A stretch of 64,000 nt of DNA, from assembly GCF_900119075.1 (NCBI RefSeq), contig NZ_FPIP01000003.1, positions 313,100 through 377,099 on the forward strand. The letters are read 5' to 3'. This DNA is from Ruminococcus flavefaciens (GTDB lineage Bacteria > Bacillota > Clostridia > Oscillospirales > Ruminococcaceae). The notes below the pieces were generated by a model. It did not search any database. It saw only the letters and a program-made list of their open reading frames with translations, and was not told where the DNA came from. Each line of letters starts with the position of its first letter. The first letter of the stretch is position 1. Shown one piece after another: positions 33,732 to 42,707 of this stretch. The position numbers and the translations under genes are program-made.

Positions 33732-36151
33732 AGAAATCAATTACAACCCGAATCACAGCACTCACAGCAGCACTGGCTCTTATCGCAGGCTCAGCAGCCT
33801 CATGCGGAAAGAAAGAAGATGCAAACAACGGAAAGGTAAAAACTGCACAGGAGCTCATGGCAGCTTCCTACAAGGCAGTAGAGATCGATACTGATGTTGA
33901 TAGGATCAGCAATATCGACAAGATCGATGAGAACAGAGTACTTATCAGCACTTACTCCGAGGATAGCAGCGTACCTACATTCTATATCTCGGATAACGAG
34001 TTCAAGGACTTTACTCCTATCAATATCGACTTCAACGTAAAAAAAGAGGACGAGGTATACTTCAATACAGCTGTATCTCCAGATGGCGATATCGTTGCTA
34101 TTGCAACATTTACCGATTACGGCGATCAGGAGAAGCCTAACTTCGAAGATCCAAACTTCGATTATGAAAAATTTGACTTTGAGGAATTCTACAGCCATGT
34201 AAAGTATGACTACAAGATGTATACCGTAGACCTTGAGGGCAATATCAAGTCGGAGAACGATGTCAAAGGCCTTGATGAGTATGTTGACGAGGACGGCAAC
34301 GTAAACATCGGATCTATGTATCCATGCGGCAGCGGAAAGGTCATCTGCGAGATATACGGAGTTGAAAATTCATATGTAGTCTTAGACGCTGACGGAAAGG
34401 CAAGCGGCGAACTCGAAGGCCTTGACACAAACTATATCGAAAGCATTACGCTTATCGACGCAGAAACTATTGCAGCAGCAGGCTATTTCAAGAACTATGA
34501 TACTGCTGTAAAATATGTTGATGTCAATACATTAAAGCAAAAGGGAGACACAGTTGACATTAAAAAGGCCGGACTTTCCGACGAGCTCGGCAAACTTTTC
34601 CCCGGCAGCGGCGATTATAAGTTCCTTATGAGCACATCTGCTGCTCTCTGCGGTATCAAGGAGGACGGCTCAGGCGAGGAGATCATCAACTGGCTGGATT
34701 CCGACCTTGGCAACGGCGGCGTTTCTTCTATCATTGCTATGGAAAACGGCGATTATGTCATCGCATATCAGTCGTATGAAAGCGAAGGCTACAGGGCAGG
34801 CTGTACTCTGTACAGACTTACAAAGCGCGACGTTTCCGAAATGGAGAACACCAAGGTCATCACTATCGGCGTAATGTACGATAATTACGACGTAAAGAGC
34901 AAGGTGCAGGCTTTCAATAAATCTCACGAAGGCGTTCGCTTCAAGATGGTGAACTACAGCAAGTATGACGATTACGACGAAGAGGCAGAGAGATATATCA
35001 GCTCAGGCGAGGAGCAGCTGAAAAAGGATATCGTATCAGGAAATGCTCCTGACATGATAGTATGCCAGAATCAGGCTATCATCAAGAACCTTGCCAACAA
35101 GGGACTTTTCGTTGACCTCGGCGAGTATCTCTCCAAGGACAGCGATATAAAAACAGACGATATCATGCCCAATGTCCTCGAAGCCTGCAAGATAGGCGGC
35201 AAAACACTTTCGCTTCCTACTGCATTCCAGATACAGACCTACGCTATCAAGGCTAAGAACTTCGATAAGGATACATGGACTGTTGATGAGATGATAGACA
35301 CATACAAGAAGAGGCCCGAGGGAACATCTCTCACATATCTCGATTCCAAGGAAACTATATCTGAGATGCTCCTCAGCTCAATATGCGGCTGTATAGATTA
35401 CGAAAAGCGCACCTGCAGCTTTGATTCACCCGAGTTCAAAAGATTCCTTGACTTTGCTGATGAGTTCCCGAAGGAAGATGAACTCATTGACTGGGAGGAC
35501 CAGAAGGCTGTTGATGAGATGTTCAACAACGACAACTTCATGAAGGATAAGCAGCTCATAGATAATGTTTATCTTTATGATTTTGAATCATATATCAGTC
35601 AGTACAAGGGCAGATTCGGCGACGAAGATGTCAAGTTCATCGGCGGTCCGTCAGTAGGCGGCAACGGCGGTGTTCTCCAGCTTTCCGAGAGCCTTGCTAT
35701 CCTTACAAATTCAACAGACAAGGATACCTGCTGGGAGCTCATAAAGGAATTCTTCAAGACTCCTGAAGAAGATGATGATGAGGTGGGAATGAACAGACAC
35801 TATATCGGCGGATTCCCGACTATCAAGTCCAAGTTTGAAAAAATGGCAGACGATGCTACAAAGAAGCCTTACTACATCGACGAGAATGGCAAGAAGGTAG
35901 AATACAACTACAGCTACTACGATCAGTCAAAGAATAAGTCTGTTGACGTTGATCCTCTCACGGAAGACGAAAAGAAAAAGATAGTTGACTATATCATGAA
36001 TACCACAACTATCGTTGATAATTTCGATCCCGAAATACAGAACATCATCATGGAAGAGGCTGAAGCTTTCTTTGAGGGCGAAAAGAAGTCTGATGAGGTG
36101 ATCAGCAATCTCCAGAACCGTATTTCCATACTTCTCAGCGAGCAGGGCTGA
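33728..36151 (+). CDS. Solute-binding lipoprotein with N-terminal propeller-like region
   Basis: An 807-residue lipoprotein (lipobox-like AASC near residue 26). Residues about 45-375 form a repeat-containing beta-rich region with segments such as INKIDENRVLIST-like strands, AVSPDGDIVAIAT and AMENGDYVIAYQ, suggesting a beta-propeller. Residues about 385-807 are a family 1 solute-binding fold (VITIGVMYDNYDVKSKVQAFNKSHEG, GNAPDMIVCQN, GLFVDLGEYL, LPTAFQIQTYAIK). Normal binding proteins are 400-550 residues, so this is a fusion of about twice that size. It is translationally coupled to the MacB-like gene and closes the operon. The sugar is not predictable; the acidic composition fits an extracellular surface protein. 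Confidence 0.85.
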   Translation: MKKSITTRITALTAALALIAGSAASCGKKEDANNGKVKTAQELMAASYKAVEIDTDVDRISNIDKIDENRVLISTYSEDSSVPTFYISDNEFKDFTPINIDFNVKKEDEVYFNTAVSPDGDIVAIATFTDYGDQEKPNFEDPNFDYEKFDFEEFYSHVKYDYKMYTVDLEGNIKSENDVKGLDEYVDEDGNVNIGSMYPCGSGKVICEIYGVENSYVVLDADGKASGELEGLDTNYIESITLIDAETIAAAGYFKNYDTAVKYVDVNTLKQKGDTVDIKKAGLSDELGKLFPGSGDYKFLMSTSAALCGIKEDGSGEEIINWLDSDLGNGGVSSIIAMENGDYVIAYQSYESEGYRAGCTLYRLTKRDVSEMENTKVITIGVMYDNYDVKSKVQAFNKSHEGVRFKMVNYSKYDDYDEEAERYISSGEEQLKKDIVSGNAPDMIVCQNQAIIKNLANKGLFVDLGEYLSKDSDIKTDDIMPNVLEACKIGGKTLSLPTAFQIQTYAIKAKNFDKDTWTVDEMIDTYKKRPEGTSLTYLDSKETISEMLLSSICGCIDYEKRTCSFDSPEFKRFLDFADEFPKEDELIDWEDQKAVDEMFNNDNFMKDKQLIDNVYLYDFESYISQYKGRFGDEDVKFIGGPSVGGNGGVLQLSESLAILTNSTDKDTCWELIKEFFKTPEEDDDEVGMNRHYIGGFPTIKSKFEKMADDATKKPYYIDENGKKVEYNYSYYDQSKNKSVDVDPLTEDEKKKIVDYIMNTTTIVDNFDPEIQNIIMEEAEAFFEGEKKSDEVISNLQNRISILLSEQG

Positions 36152-36202
36152 TAAAAACTGAAAATCTACATATATTAGATATAATACAACCTCCTTAATT
36201 TA

Positions 36203-36243
36203 GGCACTGCCGTCTGAACAGCGGCAGTGCCGCTTCCTTTTTG
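36203..36243 (+). terminator. Terminator of first importer operon
   Basis: GGCACTGCCG / CGGCAGTGCC, 10-bp stem with a 9-nt loop, tail GCTTCCTTTTT. Confidence 0.85.
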
Positions 36244-36333
36244 CTGACGTTTTTGATCTGCTATAAGTAAAAACTTTATAATAAAATTAGTATATGACTT
36301 CATAACTTTTTTCAATAAATTTGGTCTTTTCTA

Positions 36334-36362
36334 TTGACAAAAAACGACTAAAGTGGTATACT
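36334..36362 (+). promoter_or_regulatory. Promoter of DUF4190-DUF2752 operon
   Basis: -35 TTGACA, 17-bp spacer, -10 TATACT. Confidence 0.85.
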
Positions 36363-36398
36363 TTACTTGTTATATTACCTTTAGGGAGGAATTTTATC

Positions 36399-36794
36399 AT
36401 GGATAACAATTACAACAACGATCAGCAGAATGTAACTCCTGATTACAATCAGGCACCACAGGCACCCGTTGATCCATACAACGGAAGCGCACCTACACCG
36501 GACGGACCTAAGGGCAAGGCTATTGCTTCAATGGTATGCGGTATCTGCGCAGTTGTTCTCGGATGCTGCCTTTCAGCTTGGCTCGGTCTTATCCTCGGCG
36601 TTATCGCTATCGCTCTCGGCGCTCTCGTTATGAAGAATAACGAAGCAGGCAGAGGAATGGCTATCGCAGGTCTCGTTTGCGGTATCGTAGGCGCAGTTCT
36701 CGGTATTGCAGGTGTTATCATCACCCTTATCTTTGGCGAAGCTATCAAGGATGTGCTCAAAGAGATCAACGGCGCACTTTTCATCATCAAGTAA
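36399..36794 (+). CDS. DUF4190 membrane protein
   Basis: A 131-residue protein with an Asn/Gln/Pro-rich cytosolic N-terminus (starts MDNNYNNDQQN) and two Gly/Ala-rich helices typical of DUF4190 (GVIAIALGALVMKN then GRGMAIAGLVCGIVGAVLG). The preferred start follows GGGAGG, well downstream of the longest in-frame ATG. It shares its first eight codons and its leader with the gene at 37303, so the two are recent duplicates. Function unknown. Confidence 0.85.
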   Translation: MDNNYNNDQQNVTPDYNQAPQAPVDPYNGSAPTPDGPKGKAIASMVCGICAVVLGCCLSAWLGLILGVIAIALGALVMKNNEAGRGMAIAGLVCGIVGAVLGIAGVIITLIFGEAIKDVLKEINGALFIIK

Positions 36795-36797
36795 GAT

Positions 36798-37193
36798 ATG
36801 TCTAAACGTCTGAGAATAGCAATCGCGGCAGGCGCACCGCTTCTGGTGCTCATCGCTTTTGTCCTCAGAGATCAAATAGTCGGGTTTGCAAGGCTCATGC
36901 CGCCATGCAGCTTCCATAAGCTCACAGGTTACTGGTGTACAGGCTGTGGAAATACCAGAAGCACTATTGCTTTACTGCAAGGTCACATCTGGACAGCCAT
37001 AAGGAACAACGCTACTATGCCTTTTCTGAGCCTGCTGCTTTGTCTGCTCTACATAGAGAACTTTGCGGCGATATTCGGCAGGGACATAAAGCTCCTTCCG
37101 AGAAAGCTGTGGATATGGCTGATAGTGATAGGTCTGTTCGTTGTCTATTATATAGTCAGGAACTTCATACCTGCACTTGCTCCGATATCTTAA
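36798..37193 (+). CDS. DUF2752 membrane protein
   Basis: A 131-residue membrane protein with the DUF2752 hallmark (CSFHKLTGYWCTGCGNTR at about residues 36-53), whose cysteines suggest metal or redox chemistry at the membrane face, though no activity is established. Three helices are predicted. It starts 3 nt after the DUF4190 stop, so the two are co-transcribed, a pairing that is common in clostridia. Confidence 0.9.
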   Translation: MSKRLRIAIAAGAPLLVLIAFVLRDQIVGFARLMPPCSFHKLTGYWCTGCGNTRSTIALLQGHIWTAIRNNATMPFLSLLLCLLYIENFAAIFGRDIKLLPRKLWIWLIVIGLFVVYYIVRNFIPALAPIS

Positions 37194-37205
37194 AGATGAA
37201 CAGAT

Positions 37206-37237
37206 AAGCTCTCGTTTCGGCGGGAGCTTGTTTTTTT
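37206..37237 (+). terminator. Terminator of DUF4190-DUF2752 operon
   Basis: AAGCTCTCG / CGGGAGCTT stem with loop TTTCGG, followed by GT7; the next promoter begins immediately after. Confidence 0.88.
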
Positions 37238-37238
37238 G

Positions 37239-37267
37239 TTGACAAAACTGCCGAAAAATGCTATAAT
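37239..37267 (+). promoter_or_regulatory. Promoter of second DUF4190 gene
   Basis: -35 TTGACA, 17-bp spacer, -10 TATAAT; perfect consensus. Confidence 0.9.
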
Positions 37268-37302
37268 TTACATATTATAGTTGCCTTTAGGAGGGTATCA
37301 AT

Positions 37303-37953
37303 ATGGATAACAATTACAACAACGATCAGAACAGCGGCTACGGCGACGATCCTGCACAGGATCAGGGTAACGGCGGCTATACAGCTCAGAACGATACTCA
37401 GGACAATACTTACGGACAGAATTACAGCGGCGGATATGACGCTCAGAATAATTATAATCAGCCCAATAACGGCTACGGCGCACAGAATAACCCCTATGGA
37501 CAGCCAACAGGCTCAAATTACGGTCCTCAGAACACCCCCTACGGACAGCAGGGCGCTCCATATGGTCCGCAGAACAATCCATACGGACAGCCGAATAATC
37601 CACAGTACGGACCTCAGAATTTCTACCAGAACGGAAATCCCTACGGCGCTCCGTATTTGCAGGATCCCTATCAGCAGCAGCCTCCTCTGGAGGGCAGCGT
37701 TGGACTCTCGGTAGCTTCAATGGTACTGGGTATCTGCGCGATACTCTGCTCATGCTGTTTCTATCCTGTTGCATTTCTGCTTGCACTTGTAGGACTTATC
37801 CTGGGTGCAGTAGCTATAAAGAAAGGTCCCGCAGGAAAGGGCATGGCTATAACAGGACTTATACTCTCTATAATCTCTGTTGCAATAGCCGTATTGATAC
37901 TTATATTTGCAGCTTCACTGGGCATAAGCTCGGGAATCAGCGACATATTCTGA
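37303..37953 (+). CDS. DUF4190 membrane protein with Asn/Gln/Tyr-rich N-terminus
   Basis: A 216-residue paralogue of the gene at 36399. The first 125 residues are low-complexity with repeated NPYGQ / GPQN units, a disordered, prion-like composition. Two C-terminal helices form the DUF4190 region (VASMVLGICAILCSC, KGMAITGLILSIISVAIA). It is monocistronic between its own promoter and terminator. The repeats probably mediate protein contacts in the cytoplasm; no function is known. Confidence 0.85.
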   Translation: MDNNYNNDQNSGYGDDPAQDQGNGGYTAQNDTQDNTYGQNYSGGYDAQNNYNQPNNGYGAQNNPYGQPTGSNYGPQNTPYGQQGAPYGPQNNPYGQPNNPQYGPQNFYQNGNPYGAPYLQDPYQQQPPLEGSVGLSVASMVLGICAILCSCCFYPVAFLLALVGLILGAVAIKKGPAGKGMAITGLILSIISVAIAVLILIFAASLGISSGISDIF

Positions 37954-37960
37954 TAATGAT

Positions 37961-37990
37961 GAACTCCCGACAACGGGAGTTCATTTTTTT
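37961..37990 (+). terminator. Terminator of second DUF4190 gene
   Basis: GAACTCCCG / CGGGAGTTC with an ACAA loop, followed by AT7. Confidence 0.92.
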
Positions 37991-38047
37991 CACTACATTC
38001 TCAATTCAGAAAAAGCTTCTGTCTCCGTTGTTTTTTAAGAAAAAAAG

Positions 38048-38076
38048 ATGACAAATCAATAATAATGTGATATAAT
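38048..38076 (+). promoter_or_regulatory. Promoter of flippase gene
   Basis: -35 ATGACA, 17-bp spacer, -10 TATAAT. Confidence 0.68.
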
Positions 38077-38108
38077 ATTAGCGTATTATATTTTTCGGAG
38101 TGTGGAAA

Positions 38109-39536
38109 ATGAATAAATATAAAAAGCTTGCGCTTAATACGGGCATTTTTGCTATCGGCAGCTTCGGGGCAAAGATACTGAATCTTCTGCTGACAAGACT
38201 TTATGCCCTTAATCTCAGCGACACAGAATCGGGTATCAAGGGACTTCTTGAGCTTTCACTGCTTTTTTTGCAGCCTATCTTCACCTTTGCATTGCAGGAG
38301 TACCTTATCCGCTTTGGTCTTGACAAGGAATACGACAAGAGAGAAGTGTTCTCTACCTCGGCTGTCATCACGTCGGTCGGCATGATACTAATGACGCTGA
38401 TAGTGCCGTTTTTGAGCAAAATGCATTCCCTCAGCTACATGAAGGGCTTTACGGTAATGCTCATAATCTACGTAATAATGTCCTCACTGAGAATGCTTTG
38501 TCAGAATTTCGTCCGTTCAAGAGACCTTGTAAAGCTTTTCTCCATAGACGGCATACTTGCCACACTTACACTGCTGATATTCAACCTTATCTTCATATCC
38601 CATAATCACTGGGGAGTAAAGGGCTTCCTGCTGGCAGCTATCCTTTCCGACGCCTGCTCGGCAGTGTTCCTCTTTATTGCAGCAAGACTTCATAAGTATA
38701 CAGGTTTGCGCTACTTCAATAAGGAGCTTGGAAAGGAAATGCTTGGCTTTGCCGCTCCGCTGATACCTACTATCGTTATGTGGACTGTCACCAGCCTTTC
38801 CGACAGACTTTTCATCAACAATATGAAGAGCGACAGGGTAGTGCTGGGAACAGGTACGGCAGGTATCTATGACTACGCCAACAAGATACCAAGCCTTATA
38901 TCAATGGTATCCACTATTTTCTATCAGGCTTGGAGTATGTCCGCTATAACGGAAAACAATTCCGAGGACAGGAATAAGTTCTACGAAAAGGTTTATTCCG
39001 CATATGAAGCTATTCTTTTCATGGCTTCCGCAGGACTTCTCCTTATTATCAAGCCGATAACGTCATTTATCGTACCGTCGGATAAGTTCGCGGTCTATGC
39101 AGACGTTTATATGTACACGCCTATACTTGTTATCGCCGTAATATTCATGTCCCTTAACCAGTTCCTCGGCGGTATCTATTCAGCCACAAAGCACCCCAAG
39201 AACTCCTCATGGACGGCTCTTGTCGCTTGTACGGTAAACCTTGTGATGAACTACTTCCTCATACCCGAATGGGGCATACAGGGCGCAGCATTCGCCACAT
39301 TCCTCAGCTATATCATCTGCTACGGTGCAAGAATGATAGACGCAAGATACTATGTGCCGTTCAGATTTGATATAATTAAGACTGTAATCAATACGGTAGC
39401 TCTGCTGCTTATGAGCGTTCTCGTAATAGGCTCGCCGAAGCTCTATATGCTTTGGGTATTCCTGCTGTTCGCACTGGTAATGTTCATCAATTATAAGGCT
39501 ATAATCGACACAGCAAGGAAGCTCATCAAGAGATAA
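38109..39536 (+). CDS. Wzx-like polysaccharide flippase
   Basis: A 475-residue integral membrane protein of the MOP superfamily with about 12-14 helices, in the polysaccharide biosynthesis (RfbX/Wzx) branch. Recognisable regions are the N-terminal NTGIFAIGSFGAKILNLLLTR and the middle PLIPTIVMWTVTSLSDRLFI. It would flip lipid-linked sugar units for surface glycan synthesis. The ATG at 38109 is 8 nt after GGAG; the GTG at 38100 overlaps that site and was rejected. No glycosyltransferases neighbour it, so its glycan pathway lies elsewhere. Confidence 0.88.
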   Translation: MNKYKKLALNTGIFAIGSFGAKILNLLLTRLYALNLSDTESGIKGLLELSLLFLQPIFTFALQEYLIRFGLDKEYDKREVFSTSAVITSVGMILMTLIVPFLSKMHSLSYMKGFTVMLIIYVIMSSLRMLCQNFVRSRDLVKLFSIDGILATLTLLIFNLIFISHNHWGVKGFLLAAILSDACSAVFLFIAARLHKYTGLRYFNKELGKEMLGFAAPLIPTIVMWTVTSLSDRLFINNMKSDRVVLGTGTAGIYDYANKIPSLISMVSTIFYQAWSMSAITENNSEDRNKFYEKVYSAYEAILFMASAGLLLIIKPITSFIVPSDKFAVYADVYMYTPILVIAVIFMSLNQFLGGIYSATKHPKNSSWTALVACTVNLVMNYFLIPEWGIQGAAFATFLSYIICYGARMIDARYYVPFRFDIIKTVINTVALLLMSVLVIGSPKLYMLWVFLLFALVMFINYKAIIDTARKLIKR

Positions 39537-39549
39537 GTATTTGATCATT

Positions 39550-39612
39550 GCAGGGGACGGCGTCCCACACATTCAATGTATATAATGCGGGCGGCGGAAC
39601 GCCGCCCCTACA
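39550..39612. repeat. GTAGGGG-type palindromes upstream of deoD
   Basis: A partial copy (GGGGACGGCGTCCC, 39552-39565) and a full reversed copy at 39588-39612 closing in GCCCCTACA. They occupy the whole flippase-deoD gap; no promoter is seen, so deoD may be read through from the flippase gene. Confidence 0.8.
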
Positions 39613-39634
39613 TTTAAAAAAAGGAGGGCTAAAT

Positions 39635-40345
39635 ATGCCGACACCACACAACAACGCAAAGAAGGGCGATATCGCCAAGACAGTTCTCATGCCTGGAGAT
39701 CCCCTGAGAGCAAAATTCATTGCTGAGAATTACCTCGATAACCCCGTCTGCTACAACGAAGTCAGAGGAATGTACGGTTTTACGGGCACTTATAAGGGCG
39801 CTCCCGTATCAGTGCAGGGCAGCGGCATGGGTATGCCCTCTATCGGTATATACTCATGGGAGCTTTTTAACGAATACGGCGTTGAAAACATCATCAGAGT
39901 AGGCACGGCAGGCAGTATCGCCGATAATGTACAGCTCCGCGACGTAATTATAGGCATGAGCGCAAGTACAGATTCCGCATATGCCAACCAGTACAGACTT
40001 CCCGGAATATATGCGCCTACAGCTTCATGGAAGCTTCTCTCGGCGGCTGTAAAGGCGGCAGAGGCAAAGGGCAGCAGATTCCACGTAGGCAATATCTTTT
40101 CCAGTGATGTGTTCTACGATGACGCCGACAGCCTTGCTGAATGGAAGAAAATGGGAGTTCTCGCTGTGGAAATGGAGGCGGCGGCTCTTTATATGAACGC
40201 TGCAAGGGCAGGGAAGAATGCACTGTGCATACTTACAGTGTCGGACTGTCCGTTCAGAGGAGAGAAAACCACCGCGGAGGAACGTCAGCTTACCTTCCGT
40301 GACATGATGGAGATAGCTTTGGAGGCTGCATATTCAGTAAAATAA
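39635..40345 (+). CDS. deoD: Purine nucleoside phosphorylase DeoD
   Basis: A 236-residue trimeric/hexameric-type purine nucleoside phosphorylase, converting purine (deoxy)ribonucleosides and phosphate to base and (deoxy)ribose-1-phosphate in salvage. Signatures: [12 protein letters not shown] with the phosphate-binding Gly-Asp-Pro-x-Arg, [18 protein letters not shown] for ribose binding and [10 protein letters not shown] with the catalytic Asp. Length equals the family norm (about 235-239). The start follows AAGGAGGG; the longer ORF form begins inside the palindrome and was rejected. Confidence 0.97.
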   Translation: MPTPHNNAKKGDIAKTVLMPGDPLRAKFIAENYLDNPVCYNEVRGMYGFTGTYKGAPVSVQGSGMGMPSIGIYSWELFNEYGVENIIRVGTAGSIADNVQLRDVIIGMSASTDSAYANQYRLPGIYAPTASWKLLSAAVKAAEAKGSRFHVGNIFSSDVFYDDADSLAEWKKMGVLAVEMEAAALYMNAARAGKNALCILTVSDCPFRGEKTTAEERQLTFRDMMEIALEAAYSVK

Positions 40346-40473
40346 GAAAAAAATGAAATATTGAAGAAAATTAAGATAACTTTAAGATTATTTTAAGGTT
40401 GGGACGGTATATTATAAGTGGATTAAGTAATCCCCCAATTCCCCTTCTATATTTATTCATTTCATTTGTTTAG

Positions 40474-40500
40474 GCTATGCATTCTTTGCATAGCTTTTTT
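40474..40500 (+). terminator. deoD terminator
   Basis: GCTATGC / GCATAGC with an ATTCTTT loop, followed by T6. The stretch 40346-40470 before it shows no gene. Confidence 0.85.
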
Positions 40501-40530
40501 ACTGCGCGGAGGGCTGCTTCGTATGATCGC

Positions 40531-40553
40531 AGGGGGCGGATATTATCTGCCCG
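40531..40553 (+). repeat. GTAGGGG-family palindrome, diverged copy
   Basis: AGGGGGCGGATA / TATCTGCCCG arms (one G-T mismatch) with the GTA at the left end replaced by CA. Confidence 0.65.
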
Positions 40554-40564
40554 AATGAAAACAC

Positions 40565-40593
40565 TTGCATTTCTTATAATTTTGTGTTATAAT
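40565..40593 (+). promoter_or_regulatory. Promoter of third DUF4190-like gene
   Basis: -35 TTGCAT, 17-bp spacer, -10 TATAAT. Confidence 0.72.
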
Positions 40594-40647
40594 CATTATA
40601 AATTATGTATTTTTATTTGGATCATCTTATTTTTAAGGGGGAACAGC

Positions 40648-41184
40648 ATGAATAACAATAATTACGGCGAAAACAACGAATCCGTACAGAATAACGGCAC
40701 ATATCCTCAGAACGATCCTTATCAGCAGACAAATAACGGATATCCTCAGCCAAATGGTTATCCCCAGCAGGGCTATCCGCAGAACGGCGGCTATCCCCAG
40801 AATAATTACTACGGGAATCAGAATCCATATAACGGCTATCCGCAGCAGGGCGGCTACCCAAACTATCCTCAGGGCAATTATCCGCCGCCGCCAATGTTCA
40901 ATCCCTATTATCCGCAGGAGCCTAAGAAAGAGGGCACGGCAGGCTTCGGCATAACGTCGCTGGTGTTGGGAATACTGTCTATTGTAGGCGGTTTCTGCTT
41001 TTATGTCTGCGGAATCCCCTTTGCAGCGCTCGGTATCATATTCGGTATCGTCGGACTCATAGTCAAGGGCGGCAGGGGCTTTGCCGTTGCAGGACTTATC
41101 CTGAGCGTGTTCACTATTGTGGGCGGATACATCATCTGGGACCTCATTACAGGCGGTCTGTGGGAATATCTCGGAGACCTTTAA
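40648..41184 (+). CDS. DUF4190-like membrane protein, Tyr-Pro-Gln rich
   Basis: A 178-residue third paralogue. The first 95 residues are a repetitive Asn/Gln/Tyr/Pro segment (units of GYPQQGYPQNGGYPQ type); the C-terminus has two DUF4190-like helices (GFGITSLVLGILSIVGG, GRGFAVAGLILSVFTIVGG). The start is the ATG following AAGGGGG, not the upstream in-frame ATG at 40477 inside the deoD terminator. Monocistronic. Confidence 0.85.
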   Translation: MNNNNYGENNESVQNNGTYPQNDPYQQTNNGYPQPNGYPQQGYPQNGGYPQNNYYGNQNPYNGYPQQGGYPNYPQGNYPPPPMFNPYYPQEPKKEGTAGFGITSLVLGILSIVGGFCFYVCGIPFAALGIIFGIVGLIVKGGRGFAVAGLILSVFTIVGGYIIWDLITGGLWEYLGDL

Positions 41185-41217
41185 TAAGCGGCATAAATTG
41201 GTTTATATAAATCATGC

Positions 41218-41313
41218 AGCAGGGCAGCTCGGTCAGGGGCTGTCCTGTTGTATTTTTGCGTATACTGAAATAAAAAGGCGCAGCAGCTCCGCGTGGGAAC
41301 TGCTGCGCCTTTT
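41218..41313. terminator. Two terminators between convergent genes
   Basis: The first (41218-41257) pairs GCAGGGCAGCTC with GGGGCTGTCCTGT and is followed by TTGTATTTTT, ending the DUF4190-like gene. The second (41272-41313) pairs AAAAGGCGCAGCAG with CTGCTGCGCCTTTT and suits both strands, ending the minus-strand ABC operon. Confidence 0.85.
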
Positions 41314-41333
41314 CATGGGGAAAGGGAAGAGGA

Positions 41334-42707
41334 TTAATCCTCGGTGGTTTTTCTTGATTTTTTGAACTTGGACTTCTGTCCGAGGTTGAGCGAGATAGTG
41401 AGTATCTTGTCTGACTTGAAAAGTTTCAGTGCGAAGAACATCACTACTGCGAAAACTATTATCTGATAGCCAAGACCTAACCAGAATTCGGTGGTATTTC
41501 CGAACATAAGGTTTGACATGGCGGTGAATGTGTGAGTAAAGGGGATAGCGTAGATGACGTATTTAGCGGCTGTAGGAAGCGAGTTCACATCTGTGAACAT
41601 TGTTATCATCCACGGTATCATTACCATCATAACTATGGGGAGTATCATGGTCTGTGCTGACTTTGAGTCGTTTACCAGAGCTCCGAGGATAATTGATAAT
41701 GCAAGGCATATCATTATGGTGATAAAGAGCTGAACGCCTATGAGCACATAATCGAAGGCTCCCAGCTGGAGTCCCAGCTGCTTTAATGCTTCTCCCGAGG
41801 ACATGATGCCCGAAAGAGCACCCTTTGCTGATTCAGCAGCGTCCTGCGGTATAGCCGATGTTATATCCGAAGTCATCGAACCCATCATACCCGCTGTGTA
41901 TGAAGTGAAGCCGACCATCATAACGCCTGCGTTGAGCAGAGCCACGATAGCAGCTGCCAGCATTTTGGCTGTTATTACAGAGCCCCTTGAAACAGGAGTG
42001 GATAACAGAGTTTCCAGCGTCTTGTCTATCTTCTCGTTGGATATTGAGGAGATAAGGGACTGTGAAGTCATCATTATGAGCAGAACGATTATGATAGGAA
42101 GCACCATATTCTGCATCATGAGTTTTGTTACTATAGAGCCCATGGATACCTGTGCTGATTTATCAGCAACTACCGTATGCTCTGTAACTGTCAGCGGATC
42201 CTCGATAGTGAGGAGCTGTTCCTTGCTTACGCCCTTCTGGTCTGCTAACTTCTGTGAAACGAAAAGCGTTACCGAAGAAAGCGTATTCTCGGGACCTGAC
42301 GTCATATTGCTGAATGCCGCCGCGCCCTGTACCTTGCTTACGGAGTATACCTCGGGCTTTTTGCCCTTTTCAACAGCTTCTCCGAAGCCCTTTGGAATGA
42401 CCACGAAGCCCTTGAGCTTCTTATGGTTTTTAAAGGCAGAGGCGTAATTGTCACCCTCAACGGTCACGAGGTTTATCTCGCTGCCGTTTTCCTTGAAGGA
42501 ATCTATCATTTCCTTGACGATATCGGAATCGTCCATATTGCAGATACTGAGCTTGTTGCTCTTGGCTTCCTCGACTATCTCACTTGTAGCGGACTCCATA
42601 ACGTTTCCCATTATGAAGAAAATAGCTATTGTGAAGATAAGCGAGAATATCATCTGCTTGTTTATGAGCTCCGAGAGCTCCTTTTTGAGCAGGTTAATGA
42701 ACTTCAT
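41334..42707 (-). CDS. ABC-2 type exporter permease (NatB-like)
   Basis: A 457-residue membrane protein: N-terminal helix (about 20-40), a large extracytoplasmic domain (about 45-190) and five to six C-terminal helices with the ABC-2 pattern (ISNEKIDKTLETLLSTPVSRGSVITAKML, about 225-255). This architecture is that of NatB/YhaP Na+ efflux or multidrug permeases. Its start overlaps the end of the ATPase gene by 14 nt, confirming a two-gene operon. Substrate unknown. Confidence 0.9.
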   Translation of the reverse strand: MKFINLLKKELSELINKQMIFSLIFTIAIFFIMGNVMESATSEIVEEAKSNKLSICNMDDSDIVKEMIDSFKENGSEINLVTVEGDNYASAFKNHKKLKGFVVIPKGFGEAVEKGKKPEVYSVSKVQGAAAFSNMTSGPENTLSSVTLFVSQKLADQKGVSKEQLLTIEDPLTVTEHTVVADKSAQVSMGSIVTKLMMQNMVLPIIIVLLIMMTSQSLISSISNEKIDKTLETLLSTPVSRGSVITAKMLAAAIVALLNAGVMMVGFTSYTAGMMGSMTSDITSAIPQDAAESAKGALSGIMSSGEALKQLGLQLGAFDYVLIGVQLFITIMICLALSIILGALVNDSKSAQTMILPIVMMVMIPWMITMFTDVNSLPTAAKYVIYAIPFTHTFTAMSNLMFGNTTEFWLGLGYQIIVFAVVMFFALKLFKSDKILTISLNLGQKSKFKKSRKTTED

